This document shows, piece after piece, positions 50,401 through 62,900 of a stretch of 64,000 bases of DNA. Location: NCBI RefSeq assembly GCF_050624435.1, contig NW_027459445.1, positions 1,674,001 to 1,738,000 on the forward strand, in the 5' to 3' direction. The first letter of the stretch is position 1. The number at the start of each line of letters is the position of its first letter. A model generated the notes under the pieces. The model was not told the origin of the DNA. It saw nothing but the letters and a program-made list of their open reading frames with translations, and did no database searches. Made by a program: the position numbers and the translations under genes. The DNA is from Tenrec ecaudatus. Taxonomy: Eukaryota > Chordata > Mammalia > Afrosoricida > Tenrecidae.

Positions 50401-52284
50401 ACTAAGGCTAGGGTTCCCCTAGCCTTAGGTTAGGGCACCCCTAGCCTTAGACTAGGGCACCTCTAGGCTTAGGCTAGGACTCCCCTAACCTTAGGTTAGG
50501 GCGCCCCTAGGCTTCGGCTAGGGTTCCCTTAGCATTAGGCTAGGGCTCCCCTAGCCTATGGCTATGTCTCCCATAGCCTTTGGCTAGGGCACCCCGAGGC
50601 TTAGGCTTAGGCTAGGGCTCCCCTAGCCTTAGGCTAGGGCTCCCCTAGCTTTACGCTAGTGCTCCTCAACCTTAGGCTAGGACACCACTAGGCTTAGGCT
50701 AAGGCTAGCGCTCCCCTAACCTTAGGCTACGGCTCCCCTAGCCTTAGGCAAGGGCTCCCCTAGCCTTAGGCAAGGGCTCCCCTAGCCTTAGGCAAGGGCA
50801 CCCGTAGGCTTAGGCTAAGGCTAGGGCTCCCCTAGCCTTAGGCTAGGGCACCCCTAGGCTTAGGCTAGGGCTCCCCTAGCCTTAGGTTCGGGCACCCCTA
50901 GGCTTAATCTAAGGCTAGGGCTCCCCTAGCCATAGGTTAGGGCACCCCTAGCCTTAGGCTAGGGCACCCCTAGGCTTAGGCTCGGGCACACCTAGGCTTA
51001 AGCTAGGGCTCCCCTAGCCTTAGGCTAGAGCACCCCTAAGCTTAGGCTAAGGCTAGGGCTCCCCTAGCCTTAGGCTTGACTCCCCTATCCTTAGGCTTGG
51101 GCTCCCCTAGCCTTAGGCTAGGGCACCCCTAGGCTTAGGCTAAGGCTAGGGCTCTCCTAGCCTTAGGCTAGGGCACCCCTAGGCTTAGGCTAACGCTAGG
51201 GCTCTCCTAGCCTTATGCTAGGGCTCTCCTTGCCTTAGGCTAGGGCACCCCTAGACTTAGGCTCGTACTCCCCTAGCCTTCGGCTAGGGCTCCACTAGAC
51301 TTAGTCCATGATCCCCTAGCCTTAGGCTAGGGCTGCCTAGCCTTAGGCTAGGTATCCCCTACCTTTCGGGTAGGGCACCCCTAGCCTTATGCTAGGCCTC
51401 CCCTAGCCTTACACTAGGGCACCCCTAGGCTTAGGCTAACGCTAGGGCTCTCATAGACTCAGGCTAGGGCTCCCCAAAGCTTAGGCTAGGGCACCCCTAG
51501 GCTTAGGCTAGGGCTTCCCAAGCTTTAGGCTAGGGCTCCCATAGCCTTAGGCTAGGGCACCCCTAGGCTTAGGCTAAGGCTAGTGCTCCCCTAACCTTAG
51601 GTTCGGGCACCCCTAGGCTTCGTCTAAGGGTAGTGCTCCCCTAGCCTTAGGTTAGGGCACCACTAGCCTTAGGCTAGGGCACCCCTAGGCTTAGGCTCGG
51701 GCACCCCTAGGCTTAGGCTAAGGCTAGGGATCCCCTAGCCTTAGGCTAGGACTCCCCTAGCCTTAGGTTAGGGCACCCCTAGGCTTAGGCTAGGGCTCCC
51801 CTATTCTTAGGGTAGGGCACCCCTAGGCTTAGGCTAAGGCTAGGGCTCCCCTAGCCTTAGGCTAATGCTCCCCAACCTTAGGCTAGGGCACCCCTAGGCT
51901 AAAGCTAAGGCTAGCGCTCCCCTAGCCTTAGGCTACGGCTCCCCTAACCTTAGACAAGGGCTCCCCTAGCCTTAGGCAAGGGCTCCCCTAACCTTAGGCA
52001 AGGGCACCCGAAGGCTTAGGCTAAGGGTAGGGCTCCCCTAGCCTTAGGTTAGGGTACCACAAGCCTTAAGCTAGGGCTCCCCTAGCCTTAGGTTCGGGCA
52101 CCCCTAGGCTAAGTCTATGGCTAGGGGTCCCCTAGCCTTAGGCTAGGGCACCCCTAAGGCTTAGGCTAGGGCTCCCCTAGCCTTAGGCTAGGGCACCCTT
52201 AGGCTTAGGTTAAGTCTAGGGCTCCCCTAGGCTTAGGCTAGAGCTCCCCTAGCCTTAGGCTAGGGCACCCCTAGGCTTAGGCTA
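50401..52284. repeat. Domain-B HOR segment with the CATAGACTCAGG marker
   Basis: This is a further version of the 45.9-48.1 kb segment. The CACCCCGAGGC monomer is near 50,590, CATAGACTCAGG at 51,452 (4,439 bp after 47,013), followed by the CCCGAAGGC and CTAGGGGTCCCC monomers. The 348-bp block is single here, so the doubling at 47.4-48.1 kb is private to that copy. About 51,385-51,400 lacks the monomers with CCTAAGCC that other copies have. Confidence 0.75.
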
Positions 52285-55200
52285 GAGCTCCCATAGCCTT
52301 AGGCTAGGGCACCCCTAGGCTTAGGCTAAGGCTAGGGCTCCCCTATCCTTAGGCTAGGGCTCCCCTAGCCTTGGATAGGGCACCCCTAGGCTTAGGCTAA
52401 GGCTAGGGCTCCCCTAGCCTTAGGCTAGGCCTCCCCTCAGCTTAGGCTAAGACTACGGCTCCCCTAGCCTTAGGCTAGGGCTCCCCCAGCCTTAGGTTAG
52501 GGCACCCCTAAACTTAGGCTAGGGCTCCCATAGCCTTAGGCTAGGGCTCCTCTAGCCTAAGGCTAAGGCTCCCCTAGCCTTAGGCTATGGCACCCCTAGG
52601 CTTAAGCTAAGGCCAGTGCTCCCCTAGCCTTAGGCTAGGGCTTCCCTAGCCTTAGGCTAGGGCACCTTTAGGCTTAGGCTAAGGCTAGGGCTCTCCTAGC
52701 CTTAGGCTAGGGCACCCCTAGGCTTAGGCTAGGGCTCCCCCAGCCTTAGGCTAGGGCACCCCTAGGCATAGGCTAGGGCTCCCCTAGCCTTAGGCTAGGG
52801 CACCCCTAAGGCTTAGGCTAGGGCTCCCCTAGCCTTAGGCAAGGGCACCCCTAGGCTTGGGCTAGGGCACCCATAAGCTTAGGATAGGGCACCCATAGGC
52901 TTGGGCTAAGGCTAGGGCTCCCCTAGCCTTAGCTCTGGCAGCCCTAGGCTTAGGCTTGGGCTCCCATAGCCTTAGCCTAGGGCACTCCTAGGCTTATGCT
53001 AAGGCTCGGGTTCCCCTAGCCTTAGGCTAGGGCTCCCCTAGCCTTAGGCTAGGGCTCCCCTAGCCTTAGGCTAGTGCTCCCCTATCCTTAGGCCAGGACA
53101 CCCCTAGGCTAAATCTAGGGCTCCCCAAGCCTTTGGCTAGGGCACCCCTAGGCTTAGGCTAGGGCTCCCCTAGCCTTAGGCTAGGGCACCCCTAGGCTTA
53201 GGCTAAGGCTAGGGCTCCCCTAGCCTTAGGCTTGGGCTCCCCTAGCCTTAGGCTATGGCTCCCCTAGCCTTAGGCAAGGGCACCCTTAGGCTTAGGCTAA
53301 GGCTAGGGCTCCCCATGCTTTATGCTAGGGCTCTCCTAGCCTTACACTAGGGCACCCCTAGGCTTAGGCTAAGGCTAGGGCCGCCCAGCATTAGGGTAGG
53401 GCTCCCCTAGCCTTGGCTAGGACAACGCTAGGCTTAGGCTAACGCTAGGGCTCCCATAGCCTTAGGCTAGGGCACCCCTAGACTTAGCCTAAGCCTAGGG
53501 CTCACCTAGCCTTGGGCTAGGGCACCCCTCGGCTTAGGCTTAGGCTAGGGCTCCTCTAGCCTTAGGTTCGGGCACCGCTAGGCTTAGGTTAAGGCTAGGG
53601 CTCCCCTAGCCTTAGGCTAGGGCACCCCTAACTTAGGCTAAGGCTAGGGCTACCCTAGCCTTAGGCTAGAGCTCCCCTAGGCTAAGGCTCGGTCACCCAT
53701 AGTCTTAGGCTAGGGCTCCACTAGCCTTAGGCTAGGGCTCCCCTAGGCTTAAGCTAATGCTAGGGCTCCCCTAACTTTAGGCTAAGGCTCTCCTAGCCTT
53801 ACGCTAGGGCACCACTAGGCTAAGGCTCGGGCACCCCTAGTCTTAGGGTAGGGCTCCACTAGCCTTAGTCTAGGGCTCCTCTAGCCTTAGCGTAGGGCTC
53901 TCCTTGCCTTAGGCTAGGGCACCTCTAGGCTTAGGCTAAGGCTAGGGATCCCCTAGCCTCAGGCTAGGGCACCCCTAGGCTTAGGCTAGAGCTCCCATAG
54001 CCTTAGGCTAGGGCACCCCTAGGCTTAGGCTAAGGCTAGGGCTCCCCTATCCTTAGGCTAGGGCTCCCCTAGCCTTGGATAGGGCACCCCTAGGCTTAGG
54101 CTAAGGCTAGGGCTCCCCTAGCCTTAGGCTAGGCCTCCCCTCAGCTTAGGCTAAGACTACGGCTCCCCTAGCCTTAGGCTAGGGCTCCCCCACCCTTAGG
54201 TTAGGGCACCCCTAAACTTAGGCTAGGGCTCCCATAGCCTTAGGCTAGGGCTCCTCTAGCCTAAGGCTAAGGCTCCCCTAGCCTTAGGCTATGGCACCCC
54301 TAGGCTTAGGCTAAGGCCAGTGCTCCCCTAGCCTTAGGCTAGGGCTTCCCTAGCCTTAGGCTAGGGCACCTTTAGGCTTAGGCTAAGGCTAGGGCTCTAC
54401 TAGCCTTAGGCTAGGGCACCCCTAGGCTTAGGCTAGGGCTCCACTAGCCTTAGGCTAGGGCACCCCTAGGCATAGGCTAGGCTCCCCTAGCCTTAGGCTA
54501 GGGCACCCCTAAGGCTTAGGCTAGGGCTCCCCTAGCCTTAGGCAAGGGCACCCCTAGGCTTGGCCTAGGGCACCCATAAGCTTAGGATAGGGCACCCACA
54601 GGCTTGGGCTAAGGCTAGTGCTCCCCTAGACTTAGGTCTGGCAGCCCTAGGCTTAGGCTTGGGCTCCCATAGCCTTAGGCTAGGGCACTCCTAGGCTTAT
54701 GCTAAGGCTCGGGTTCCCCTAGCCTTAGGCTAGGGCTCCCCTAGACTTAGGCTAGGGCTCCCCTAGCCTTAGGCTAGTGCTCCCCTATCCTTAGGCCAGG
54801 ACACCCCTAGGCTAAATCTAGGGCTCCCCAAGCCTTTGGCTAGGGCACCCCTAGGCTTAGGCTAGGGCTCCCCTAGCCTTAGGCTAGGGCACCCCTAGGC
54901 TTAGGCTAAGGCTAGGGCTCCCCTAGCCTTAGGCTTGGGCTCCCCTAGCCTTAGGCTATGGCTCCCCTAGCCTTAGGCAAGGGCAAACTTAGGCTTAGGC
55001 TAAGGCTAGGGCTCCCCATGCCTTATGCTAGGGCTCACCTAGCCTTACACTAGGGCACCCCTAGGCTTAGGCTAAGGCTAGGGCCGCCCAGCATTAAGGT
55101 AGGGCTCCCCTAGCCTTGGCTAGGGCACCGCTAGGCTTAGGCTAACGCTAGGGCTCCCATAGCCTTAGGCTAGGGCACCCCTAGACTTAGCCTAAGCCTA

Positions 55201-55692
55201 GGGCTCCCCGAGCCTTAGGCTAGGGCACCCCTCGGCTTAGGCTTAGGCTAGGGCTCCTCTAGCCTTAGGTTCGGGCACCGCTAGGCTTAGGTTAAGGCTA
55301 GGGCTCCCCTAGCCTTAGGCTAGGGCACCCCTAACTTAGGCTAAGGCTAGGGCTACCCTAGCCTTAGGCTAGAGCTCCCCTAGGCTAAGGCTCGGGCACC
55401 CATAGTCTTAGGCTAGGGCTCCACTAGCCTTAGGCTAGGGCTCCCCTAGGCTTAAGCTAATGCTAGGGCTCCCCTAACTTTAGGCTAAGGCTCTCCTAGC
55501 CTTACGCTAGGGCACCACTAGGCTAAGGCTCGGGCACCCCTAGTCTTAGGGTAGGGCTCCACTAGCCTTAGTCTAGGGCTCCCCTAGCCTTAGCGTAGGG
55601 CTCCCCTTGCCTTAGGCTAGGGCACCTCTAGGCTTAGGCTAAGGCTAGGGCTCCCCTAGCCTCAGGCTAGGGCACCCCTAGGCTTAGGCTAG
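52285..55692. repeat. 1.70-kb tandem duplication
   Basis: Copy one is about 52,285-53,988 and copy two about 53,989-55,692, with an offset of 1,703-1,704 bp. GAGCTCCCATAG opens each (52,285 and 53,989), and CCCATAAGC (52,870 and 54,573) and the TTATGCTAAGGCTCGGG monomer follow. Copy two resembles 48.2-50.2 kb more closely than copy one does (for example the shared CCCCCACCCTTAGG, where copy one reads CCCCCAGCC). Copying therefore also took place between non-adjacent blocks. Confidence 0.82.
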
Positions 55693-58611
55693 GGCTCCCC
55701 TAGCCTTAGGTTTGGGCACCCCTAGGCTTAGTCTAAGAATAGGGTTCCCCTAGCCTTAGGTTAGGGCACCACTAGCCTTAGACGAGGGCACCTCTAAGCT
55801 TAGGCTAAGGCTAGGGCTCCCCTAGCCTTAGGGTAGGGCACCCCTAGGCTTAGGCTAGGGCTCCCCTAGCCTTAGGTTCGGGCACCCCTAGGCTTAGACT
55901 AAGGCTAGGGCTCCCCTAGCCTCAGGCTAGGGCACCCCTAGGCTTAGGCTAGGGCTCCCCTAGCCTTAGGTATGGGCACCCCTAGGCTTAGTCTAAGGCT
56001 AGGGTTCCCCTAGCCTTAGGTTAGGGCACCCCTAGCCTTAGACTAGGGCACCTCTAGGCTTAGGCTAGGACTCCCCTAACCTTAGGTTAGGGCACCCCTA
56101 GGCTTCGGCTAGGGTTCCCTTAGCCTTAGGCTAGGGCTCCCCTAGCCTATGGCTAGGTCTCCCATAGCCTTAGGCTAGGGCACCCCGAGGCTTAGGCTTA
56201 GGCTAGGGCTCCCCTAGCCTTAGGCTAGGGCTCCCCTAGCTTTATGCTAGTGCTCCTCAACCTTAGGCTAGGACACCACTAGGCTTAGGCTAAGGCTAGC
56301 GCTCCCCTAGCCTTAGGCTATGGCTCCCCTAGCCTTAGGCAAGGGCTCCCCTAGCCTTAGGCAAGGGCTCCCCTAGCCTTAGGCAAGGGCACCCGTAGGC
56401 TTAGGCTAAGGCTAGGGCTCCCCTCGCCTTAGGCTAGGGCACCCCTAGGCTTAGACTATGGCTCCCCTAGCCTTAGGTTCGGGCACCCCTAGGCTTAATC
56501 TAAGGCTAGGGCTCCCCTAGCCATAGGTTAGGGCACCCCTAGCCTTAGGCTAGGGCACCCCTAGGCTTAGGCTCGGGCACACCTAGGCTTAAGCTAGGGC
56601 TCCCCTAGCCTTAGGCTAGAGCACCCCTAAGCTTAGGCTAAGGCTAGGGCTCCCCTAGCCTTAGGTTGACTCCCCTATCCTTAGGCTTGGGGTCCCCTAG
56701 CCTTAGGCTAGGGAAACCCTAGGCTTAGGCTAACGCTAGGGCTCTCCTAGCCTTATGCTAGGGCTCTCCTTGCCTTAGGCTAGGGCACCCCTAGACTTAG
56801 GCTCGTGCTCCCCTAGCCTTAGGCTAGGGCTCCACTAGACTTAGTCCATGCTCCCCCAGCCTTAGGCTAGGGCTCCCTAGCCTTAGGCTAGGTATCCCCT
56901 ACCTTTCGGGTAGGGCACCCCTAGCCTTATTCTAGGGCTCCCCTAACCTAAGCCTAGGGCTCCCCTAGCCTTAGGCTAGGGCTCCCCTAGGCTTACACTA
57001 GGGCACCCCTAGGCTTAGGCTAACGCTAGGGCTCTCATAGACTCAGGCTAGGGCTCACCAAGCCTTAGGCTAGGGCACCCCTAGGCTTAGGCTAGGGCTC
57101 CCCAAGCTTTAGGCTAGGGCACCCATAGCCTTAGGCTAGGGCACCCCTAGGCTTAGGCTAAGGCTAGTGCTCCCCTAACCTTAGGTTCGGGCACCCCTAG
57201 GCTTCGTCTAAGGGTAGGGCTCCCCTAGCCTTAGGTTAGGGCACCACTAGCCTTAGGCTAGGGCACCCCTAGGCTTAGGCTCGGGCACCCCTAGGCTTAG
57301 GCTAAGGCTAGGGATCCCCTAGCCTTAGGCTAGGACTCCCCTAGCCTTAGGTTAGGGCACCCCTAGGCTTAGGCTAGGGCTCCCCTAGACTTAGGGTAGG
57401 GCACCCCTAGGCTTAGGCTAGGGCTCCCCTAGTCTTAAGCTAGGGCACCCCTAGGCTTAGGCTAAGGCTAGGGCTCCCCTAGCCTTAGGCTAGTGCTCCC
57501 CAACCTTAGGCTAGGGCACCCCTAGGCTAAAGTTAAGGCTAGCGCTCCCCTAGCCTTAGGCTACGGCTCCCCTAACCTTAGACAAGGGCTCCCCTAGCCT
57601 TAGGCAAGGACTCCCCTAGCCTTAGGCAAGGGCACCCGAAGGCTTAGGCTAAGGGTATCGCTCCCCTAGCCTTAGGTTAGGGTACCACTAGCCTTAAGCT
57701 AGGGCTCCCCTAGCCTTAGTTTCGGGCACCCCTAGGCTAAGTCTATGGCTAGGGGTCCCCTAGCCTTAGGTTAGGGCACCCCTAGGCTTAGGCTAGGGCT
57801 CCCCTAGCCTTAGGCTAGGGCACCCCTAGGCTTAGGCTAGGGCACGCCTAGGCTTAGGCTAGGACTCCCTAGCCTTAGGTTCGGGCACCCCTAGGCTTAG
57901 TCTAAGGCTAGGGCTCCCCTATCCTTAGGTTAGGGCACCCCTAGCCTTAGGCTAGGGCACCACTTGGCTTAGGCTCAGGCACACCTAGGCTTAGGCTAGG
58001 GCTCCCCTAGTCTTATGCTAGGGCACCCCTAAGCTTAGACTATGGCTAGGGCTCCCGTATCCTTAGGCTTGGGCTCCCCTAGCCTTAGGCTAGGGCACCC
58101 CTAGGTTTAGGCTAAGGCTAGGGCTCTCCTAGCCTTAGGCTAGGGCACCCCTAAGCTTAGGGTAGGGTACCGCTAGCCTTATGCAAGGGCTCCCCTAACC
58201 TAAGCCTAGAGCTCCCCTAGCCTTAGGCTAGGCCTCCCCTAGCCTTACACTAGGGCACCCCTAGGCTTAAGCTAACGCTAGGGCTCCCATAGCCTCAGGC
58301 TAGGCTTCCCCGAGCCTTAGGCTAGGGCACCCCTAGGCTTAGGCTAAGGCTAGGGTTCTCCTAGCCTTAGGCTAGGGCACCCCTAGGCTTAGGCTAAGGC
58401 TAGGGCTCCCCTAGCCTTAGGCTAGGACACCCATAGGCTTAGGGTAGGGCTGCTCTAGCCTTAGGTTCAGGCACCCCTAGGCTTAGGAAAGGGCTAGGGC
58501 TCCCCTAGCCTTAGGCTAGGGCACCCCTAGACTTATGCTAAGGCTAGGGATCCCCTAACCTTAGGTTCGGGCACCCCTAGGCTTAGGCTAAGGCTAGGGG
58601 TCCCATAGCCT
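55693..58611. repeat. Domain-B HOR segment repeated near the window end
   Basis: This region contains the CACCCCGAGGC segment (about 56,180), TAGACTTAGTCCATGC (about 56,840) and CATAGACTCAGG (57,036). Its 57,036-57,510 part recurs at 63,540-64,000 at an offset of 6,504 bp, later 6,482 bp because one monomer is missing near 63,780. Its later part (57,655-58,600) recurs from 60,936 at 3,281 bp, changing to 3,375 bp after a 94-bp insertion in the downstream copy between about 61,800 and 61,895. Confidence 0.78.
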
Positions 58612-59985
58612 TAGGTTAGGGCACCCCTAGGCTTAGGCTCGGGCACCCCTAAGCTTAGGCTAGGGCTCCCCTAGCCTTAGGTTCGGGCACCCCTAGGATT
58701 AGGCTAGGGCTCCCCTAGCCTTAGGTTAGGGCACCCCTAGGCTTAGGCTAGGGCTCCGGTAGCCTTAGGCTAGGGCTCTTCTAGCCTAAGGCTAAGGCTC
58801 TCCTAGCCTTAGGCTCGGGCACCCCTAGGCTTAGGTTAAGGCTAGGGATCCCCAGCCTTAGGTCAGGGCACCCCTCGGCTTAGGCTCACGCACCCCTAGG
58901 CTTAGGCTACGGCTCCCCTAGCCTTAGGCTAGGGCTCCCCAAGCCTTATGCAAGCCTCCCCTAGCCTTACGCTAGGGCACCCCTAGGCTTAGGCTAAGGC
59001 TAGGGCTCCCCTAGCCTTAGGCTAGGGCACCCCTAGGCTTGGGCTACGGCACCCATAGGCATAGGCTAGGGCACCCATAGGCTTGGGCTAAGGCTAGGGC
59101 TCCCATAGCCTTAGGTATGGCAGCCCTAGGCTTAGGCTTGGGCTCACCTAGCCTTAGGCTAGGGTACCCCTAGGCTTAGGCTAAGGCTAGGGCTCCCCTA
59201 TCCTTATGCTAGAGCTCTCCTATCCTTAGGCTAGGGCTCCCCTAGTCTTAGGCTAGGGCACCCCTAGGCTTAGGTTAAGGCTAGGGCTCCCCTAGCCTTA
59301 GGTTAGGGCACCCCTAGGCTTAGGCTCGGGCACCCCTAAGCTTAGGCTAGGGCTCCCCTAGCCTTAGGTTCGGGCACCCCTAGGATTAGGCTAGGGCTCC
59401 CCTAGCCTTAGGTTAGGGCACCCCTAGGCTTAGGCTAGGGCTCCGGTAGCCTTAGGCTAGGGCTCTTCTAGCCTAAGGCTAAGGCTCTCCTAGCCTTAGG
59501 CTCGGGCACCCCTAGGCTTAGGTTAAGGCTAGGGATCCCCAGCCTTAGGTCAGGGCACCCCTCGGCTTAGGCTCACGCACCCCTAGGCTTAGGCTACGGC
59601 TCCCCTAGCCTTAGGCTAGGGCTCCCCAAGCCTTATGCAAGCCTCCCCTAGCCTTACGCTAGGGCACCCCTAGGCTTAGGCTAAGGCTAGGGCTCCCCTA
59701 GCCTTAGGCTAGGGCACCCCTAGGCTTGGGCTAGGGCACCCATAGGCATAGGCTAGGGCACCCATAGGCTTGGGCTAAGGCTAGGGCTCCCATAGCCTTA
59801 GGTATGGCAGCCCTAGGCTTAGGCTTGGGCTCACCTAGCCTTAGGCTAGGGTACCCCTAGGCTTAGGCTAAGGCTAGGGCTCCCCTATCCTTATGCTAGA
59901 GCTCTCCTATCCTTAGGCTAGGGCTCCCCTAGTCTTAGGCTAGGGCACCCCTAGGCTTAGGTTAAGGCTAGGGCTCCCCTAGCCT
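58612..59985. repeat. 687-bp tandem duplication
   Basis: Copy one is about 58,612-59,298 and copy two about 59,299-59,985, at an offset of 687 bp (GCACCCC at 58,621 and 59,308; GGTCAGGGC at 58,861 and 59,548). Both contain CTCCGGTAGCC, CTCTTCTAGCC, GGCTCACGCACC and GGTATGGCAGCC. Few differences are visible (GGGCTACGGC against GGGCTAGGGC). The third version near 62,236 follows singly, at 2,688 bp from copy two. Confidence 0.88.
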
Positions 59986-62900
59986 TAGGCTAAGGCACTC
60001 CTAGGCTTAGGCTCGGGCACCCCTAGGCTTAGGCTAGAGCTCCATTTGTCTTAGGTTAGTGCTCCCCTAGCCTTAGCCTAAGGCTCACCTAGCCTTTAAA
60101 AATGGCACCCCTAGGTTTAGGCTAAGGCTAGGGCTCCCCTAACCTTAGGTATGGCAGCCCTAGGCTTAGGCTTGGGCTCCCATAGCCTTAGGCTAGGGCA
60201 CCCCTAGGCTTAGGCTATGGCTAAGGCTCCCCTATCCTTAGGGTAGTTCATCCCTAGGCTTAGGCTAAGGCTAGGGCTCCCCTAGCCTTAGGCTAAGGCT
60301 CCCCTAGCCTTAGGCTAGGGCACCCCTAGGCTTAGGATCGGGTACCCCTAGGCTTAGGCTAAGGCTCGGGCTCCCCTAGCCTTAGGCTAGGGCACCCCTA
60401 CGCTTGGGCTAGGGCACCCATAGGCTTAGGCTAGGGCACCCATAGGCTTGGGCTAAGGCTAGGGCTCCCCTAGCCTTAGGTATGGCAGCCCTAGGCTTAG
60501 GCTTGTGCTCCTCTAGCCTTAGGCTAGGGCACCCCTAGGCTTAGGCTAACGCTAGGGCTCTCCTAGCCTTATGCTAGGGCTCTCCTTGCCTTAGGCTAGG
60601 GCACCCCTAGACTTAGGCTCGTGCTCCCCTAGCCTTAGGCTAGGGCTCCACTAGACTTAGTCCATGCTCCCCTAGCCTTAGGCTAGGGCTGCCTAGCCTT
60701 AGGCTAGGTATCCCCTACCTTTCGGGTAGGGCACCCCTAGCCTTATTCTAGGGCACCCCTAACCTAAGCCTAGGGCTCCCCTAGCCTTAGGCTAGGGCTC
60801 CCCTAGGCTTACACTAGGGCACCCCTAGGCTTAGGCTAACGCTAGGGCTCTCATAGACTCAGGCTAGGGCTCCCCAAGCCTTAGGCTAGGGCACCCCTAG
60901 GCTTAGGCAAGGGCACCCGAAGCCTTAGGCTAAGGGTATCGCTCCCCTAGCCTTAGGTTAGGGTACCACTAGCCTTAAGCTAGGGCTCCCCTAGCCTTAG
61001 TTTCGGGCACCCCTAGGCTAAGTCTATGGCTAGGGGTCCCCTAGCCTTAGGTTAGGGCACCCCTAGGCTTAGGGTAGGGCTCCCCTAGCCTTAGGCTAGG
61101 GCACCCCTAGGCTTAGGCTAGGGCACGCCTAGGCTTAGGCTAGGACTCCCTAGCCTTAGGTTCGGGCACCCCTAGGCTTAGTCTAAGGCTAGGGCTCCCC
61201 TATCCTTAGGTTAGGGCACCCCTAGCCTTAGGCTAGGGCACCACTTGGCTTAGGCTCAGGCACACCTAGGCTTAGGCTAGGGCTCCCCTAGTCTTATGCT
61301 AGGGCACCCCTAAGCTTAGGCTAAGGCTAGGGCTCCCGTATCCTTAGGCTTGGGCTCCCCTAGCCTTAGGCTAGGGCACCCCTAGGTTTAGGCTAAGGCT
61401 AGGGCTCTCCTAGCCTTAGGCTAGGGCACCCCTAAGCTTAGGGTAGGGTACCGCTAGCCTTATGCAAGGGCTCCCCTAACCTAAGCCTAGAGCTCCCCTA
61501 GCCTTAGGCTAGGCCTCCCCTAGCCTTACACTAGGGCACCCCTAGGCTTAAGCTAACGCTAGGGCTCCCATAGCCTCAGGCTAGGCTTCCCCGAGCCTTA
61601 GGCTAGGGCACCCCTAGGCTTAGGCTAAGGCTAGGGTTCTCCTAGCCTTAGGCTAGGGCACCCCTAGGCTTAGGCTAAGGCTAGGGCTCCCCTAGCCTTA
61701 GGCTAGGACACCCATAGGCTTAGGGTAGGGCTGCTCTAGCCTTAGGTTCAGGCACCCCTAGGCTTAGGAAAGGGCTAGGGCTCCCCTAGCCTTAGGCTAG
61801 GGCACCCCTAAGCTTAGGCTAAGGCTAGGGCTCCCCTAGGTTTAGGCTAGGGCTTCCCTAGGCTTAGGCTCGGGCTCCCCTAGCCTTAGGCTAGGGCACC
61901 CCTAGACTTATGCTAAGGCTAGGGATCCCCTAACCTTAGGTTCGGGCACCCCTAGGCTTAGGCTAAGGCTAGGGGTCCCATAGCCTTAGGTTAGGGCACC
62001 CCTAGGCTTAGGCTCGGGCACCCCTAAGCTTAGGCTAGGGTTCCCCTAGCCTTAGGTTCGGGCACCCCTAGGATTAGGCTAGGGCTCCCCTAGCCTTAGG
62101 TTAGGGCACCCCTAGGCTTAGGCTAGGGCTCCGGTAGCCTTAGGCTAGGGCTCTTCTAGCCTAAGGCTAAGGCTCTCCTAGCCTTAGGCTCGGGCACCCC
62201 TAGGCTTAGGTTAAGGCTAGGGATCCCCAGCCTTAGGTCAGGGCACCCCTCGGCTTAGGCTCGCGCACCCCTAGGCTTAGGCTACGGCTCCCCTAGCCTT
62301 AGGCTAGGGCTCCCCAAGCCTTATGCAAGCCTCCCCTAGCCTTACGCTAGGGCACCCCTAGGCTTAGGCTAAGGCTAGGGCTCCCCTAGCCTTAGGCTAG
62401 GGCACCCCTAGGCTTGGGCTACGGCACCCATAGGCATAGGCTAGGGCACCCATAGGCTTGGGCTAAGGCTAGGGCTCCCATAGCCTTAGGTATGGCAGCC
62501 CTAGGCTTAGGCTTGGGCTCACCTAGCCTTAGGCTAGGGTACCCCTAGGCTTAGGCTAAGGCTAGGGCTCCCCTATCCTTATGCTAGAGCTCTCCTATCC
62601 TTAGGCTAGGGCTCCCCTAGTCTTAGGCTAGGGCACCCCTAGGCTTAGGTTAAGGCTAGGGCTCCCCTAGCCTTAGGCTAGGGCACTCCTAGGCTTAGGC
62701 TCGGGCACCCCTAGGCTTAGGCTGGAGCTCCATTAGTCTTAGGTTAGTGCTCCCCTAGCCTTAGCCTAGGGCTCACCTAGCCTTTAGCTATGGCACCCCT
62801 AGGTTTAGGCTAAGGCTAGGGCTCCCCTAACCTTAGGTATGGCAGCCCTAGGCTTAGGCTTGGGCTCCCGTAGCCTTAGGCTAGGGCACCCCTAGGCTTA

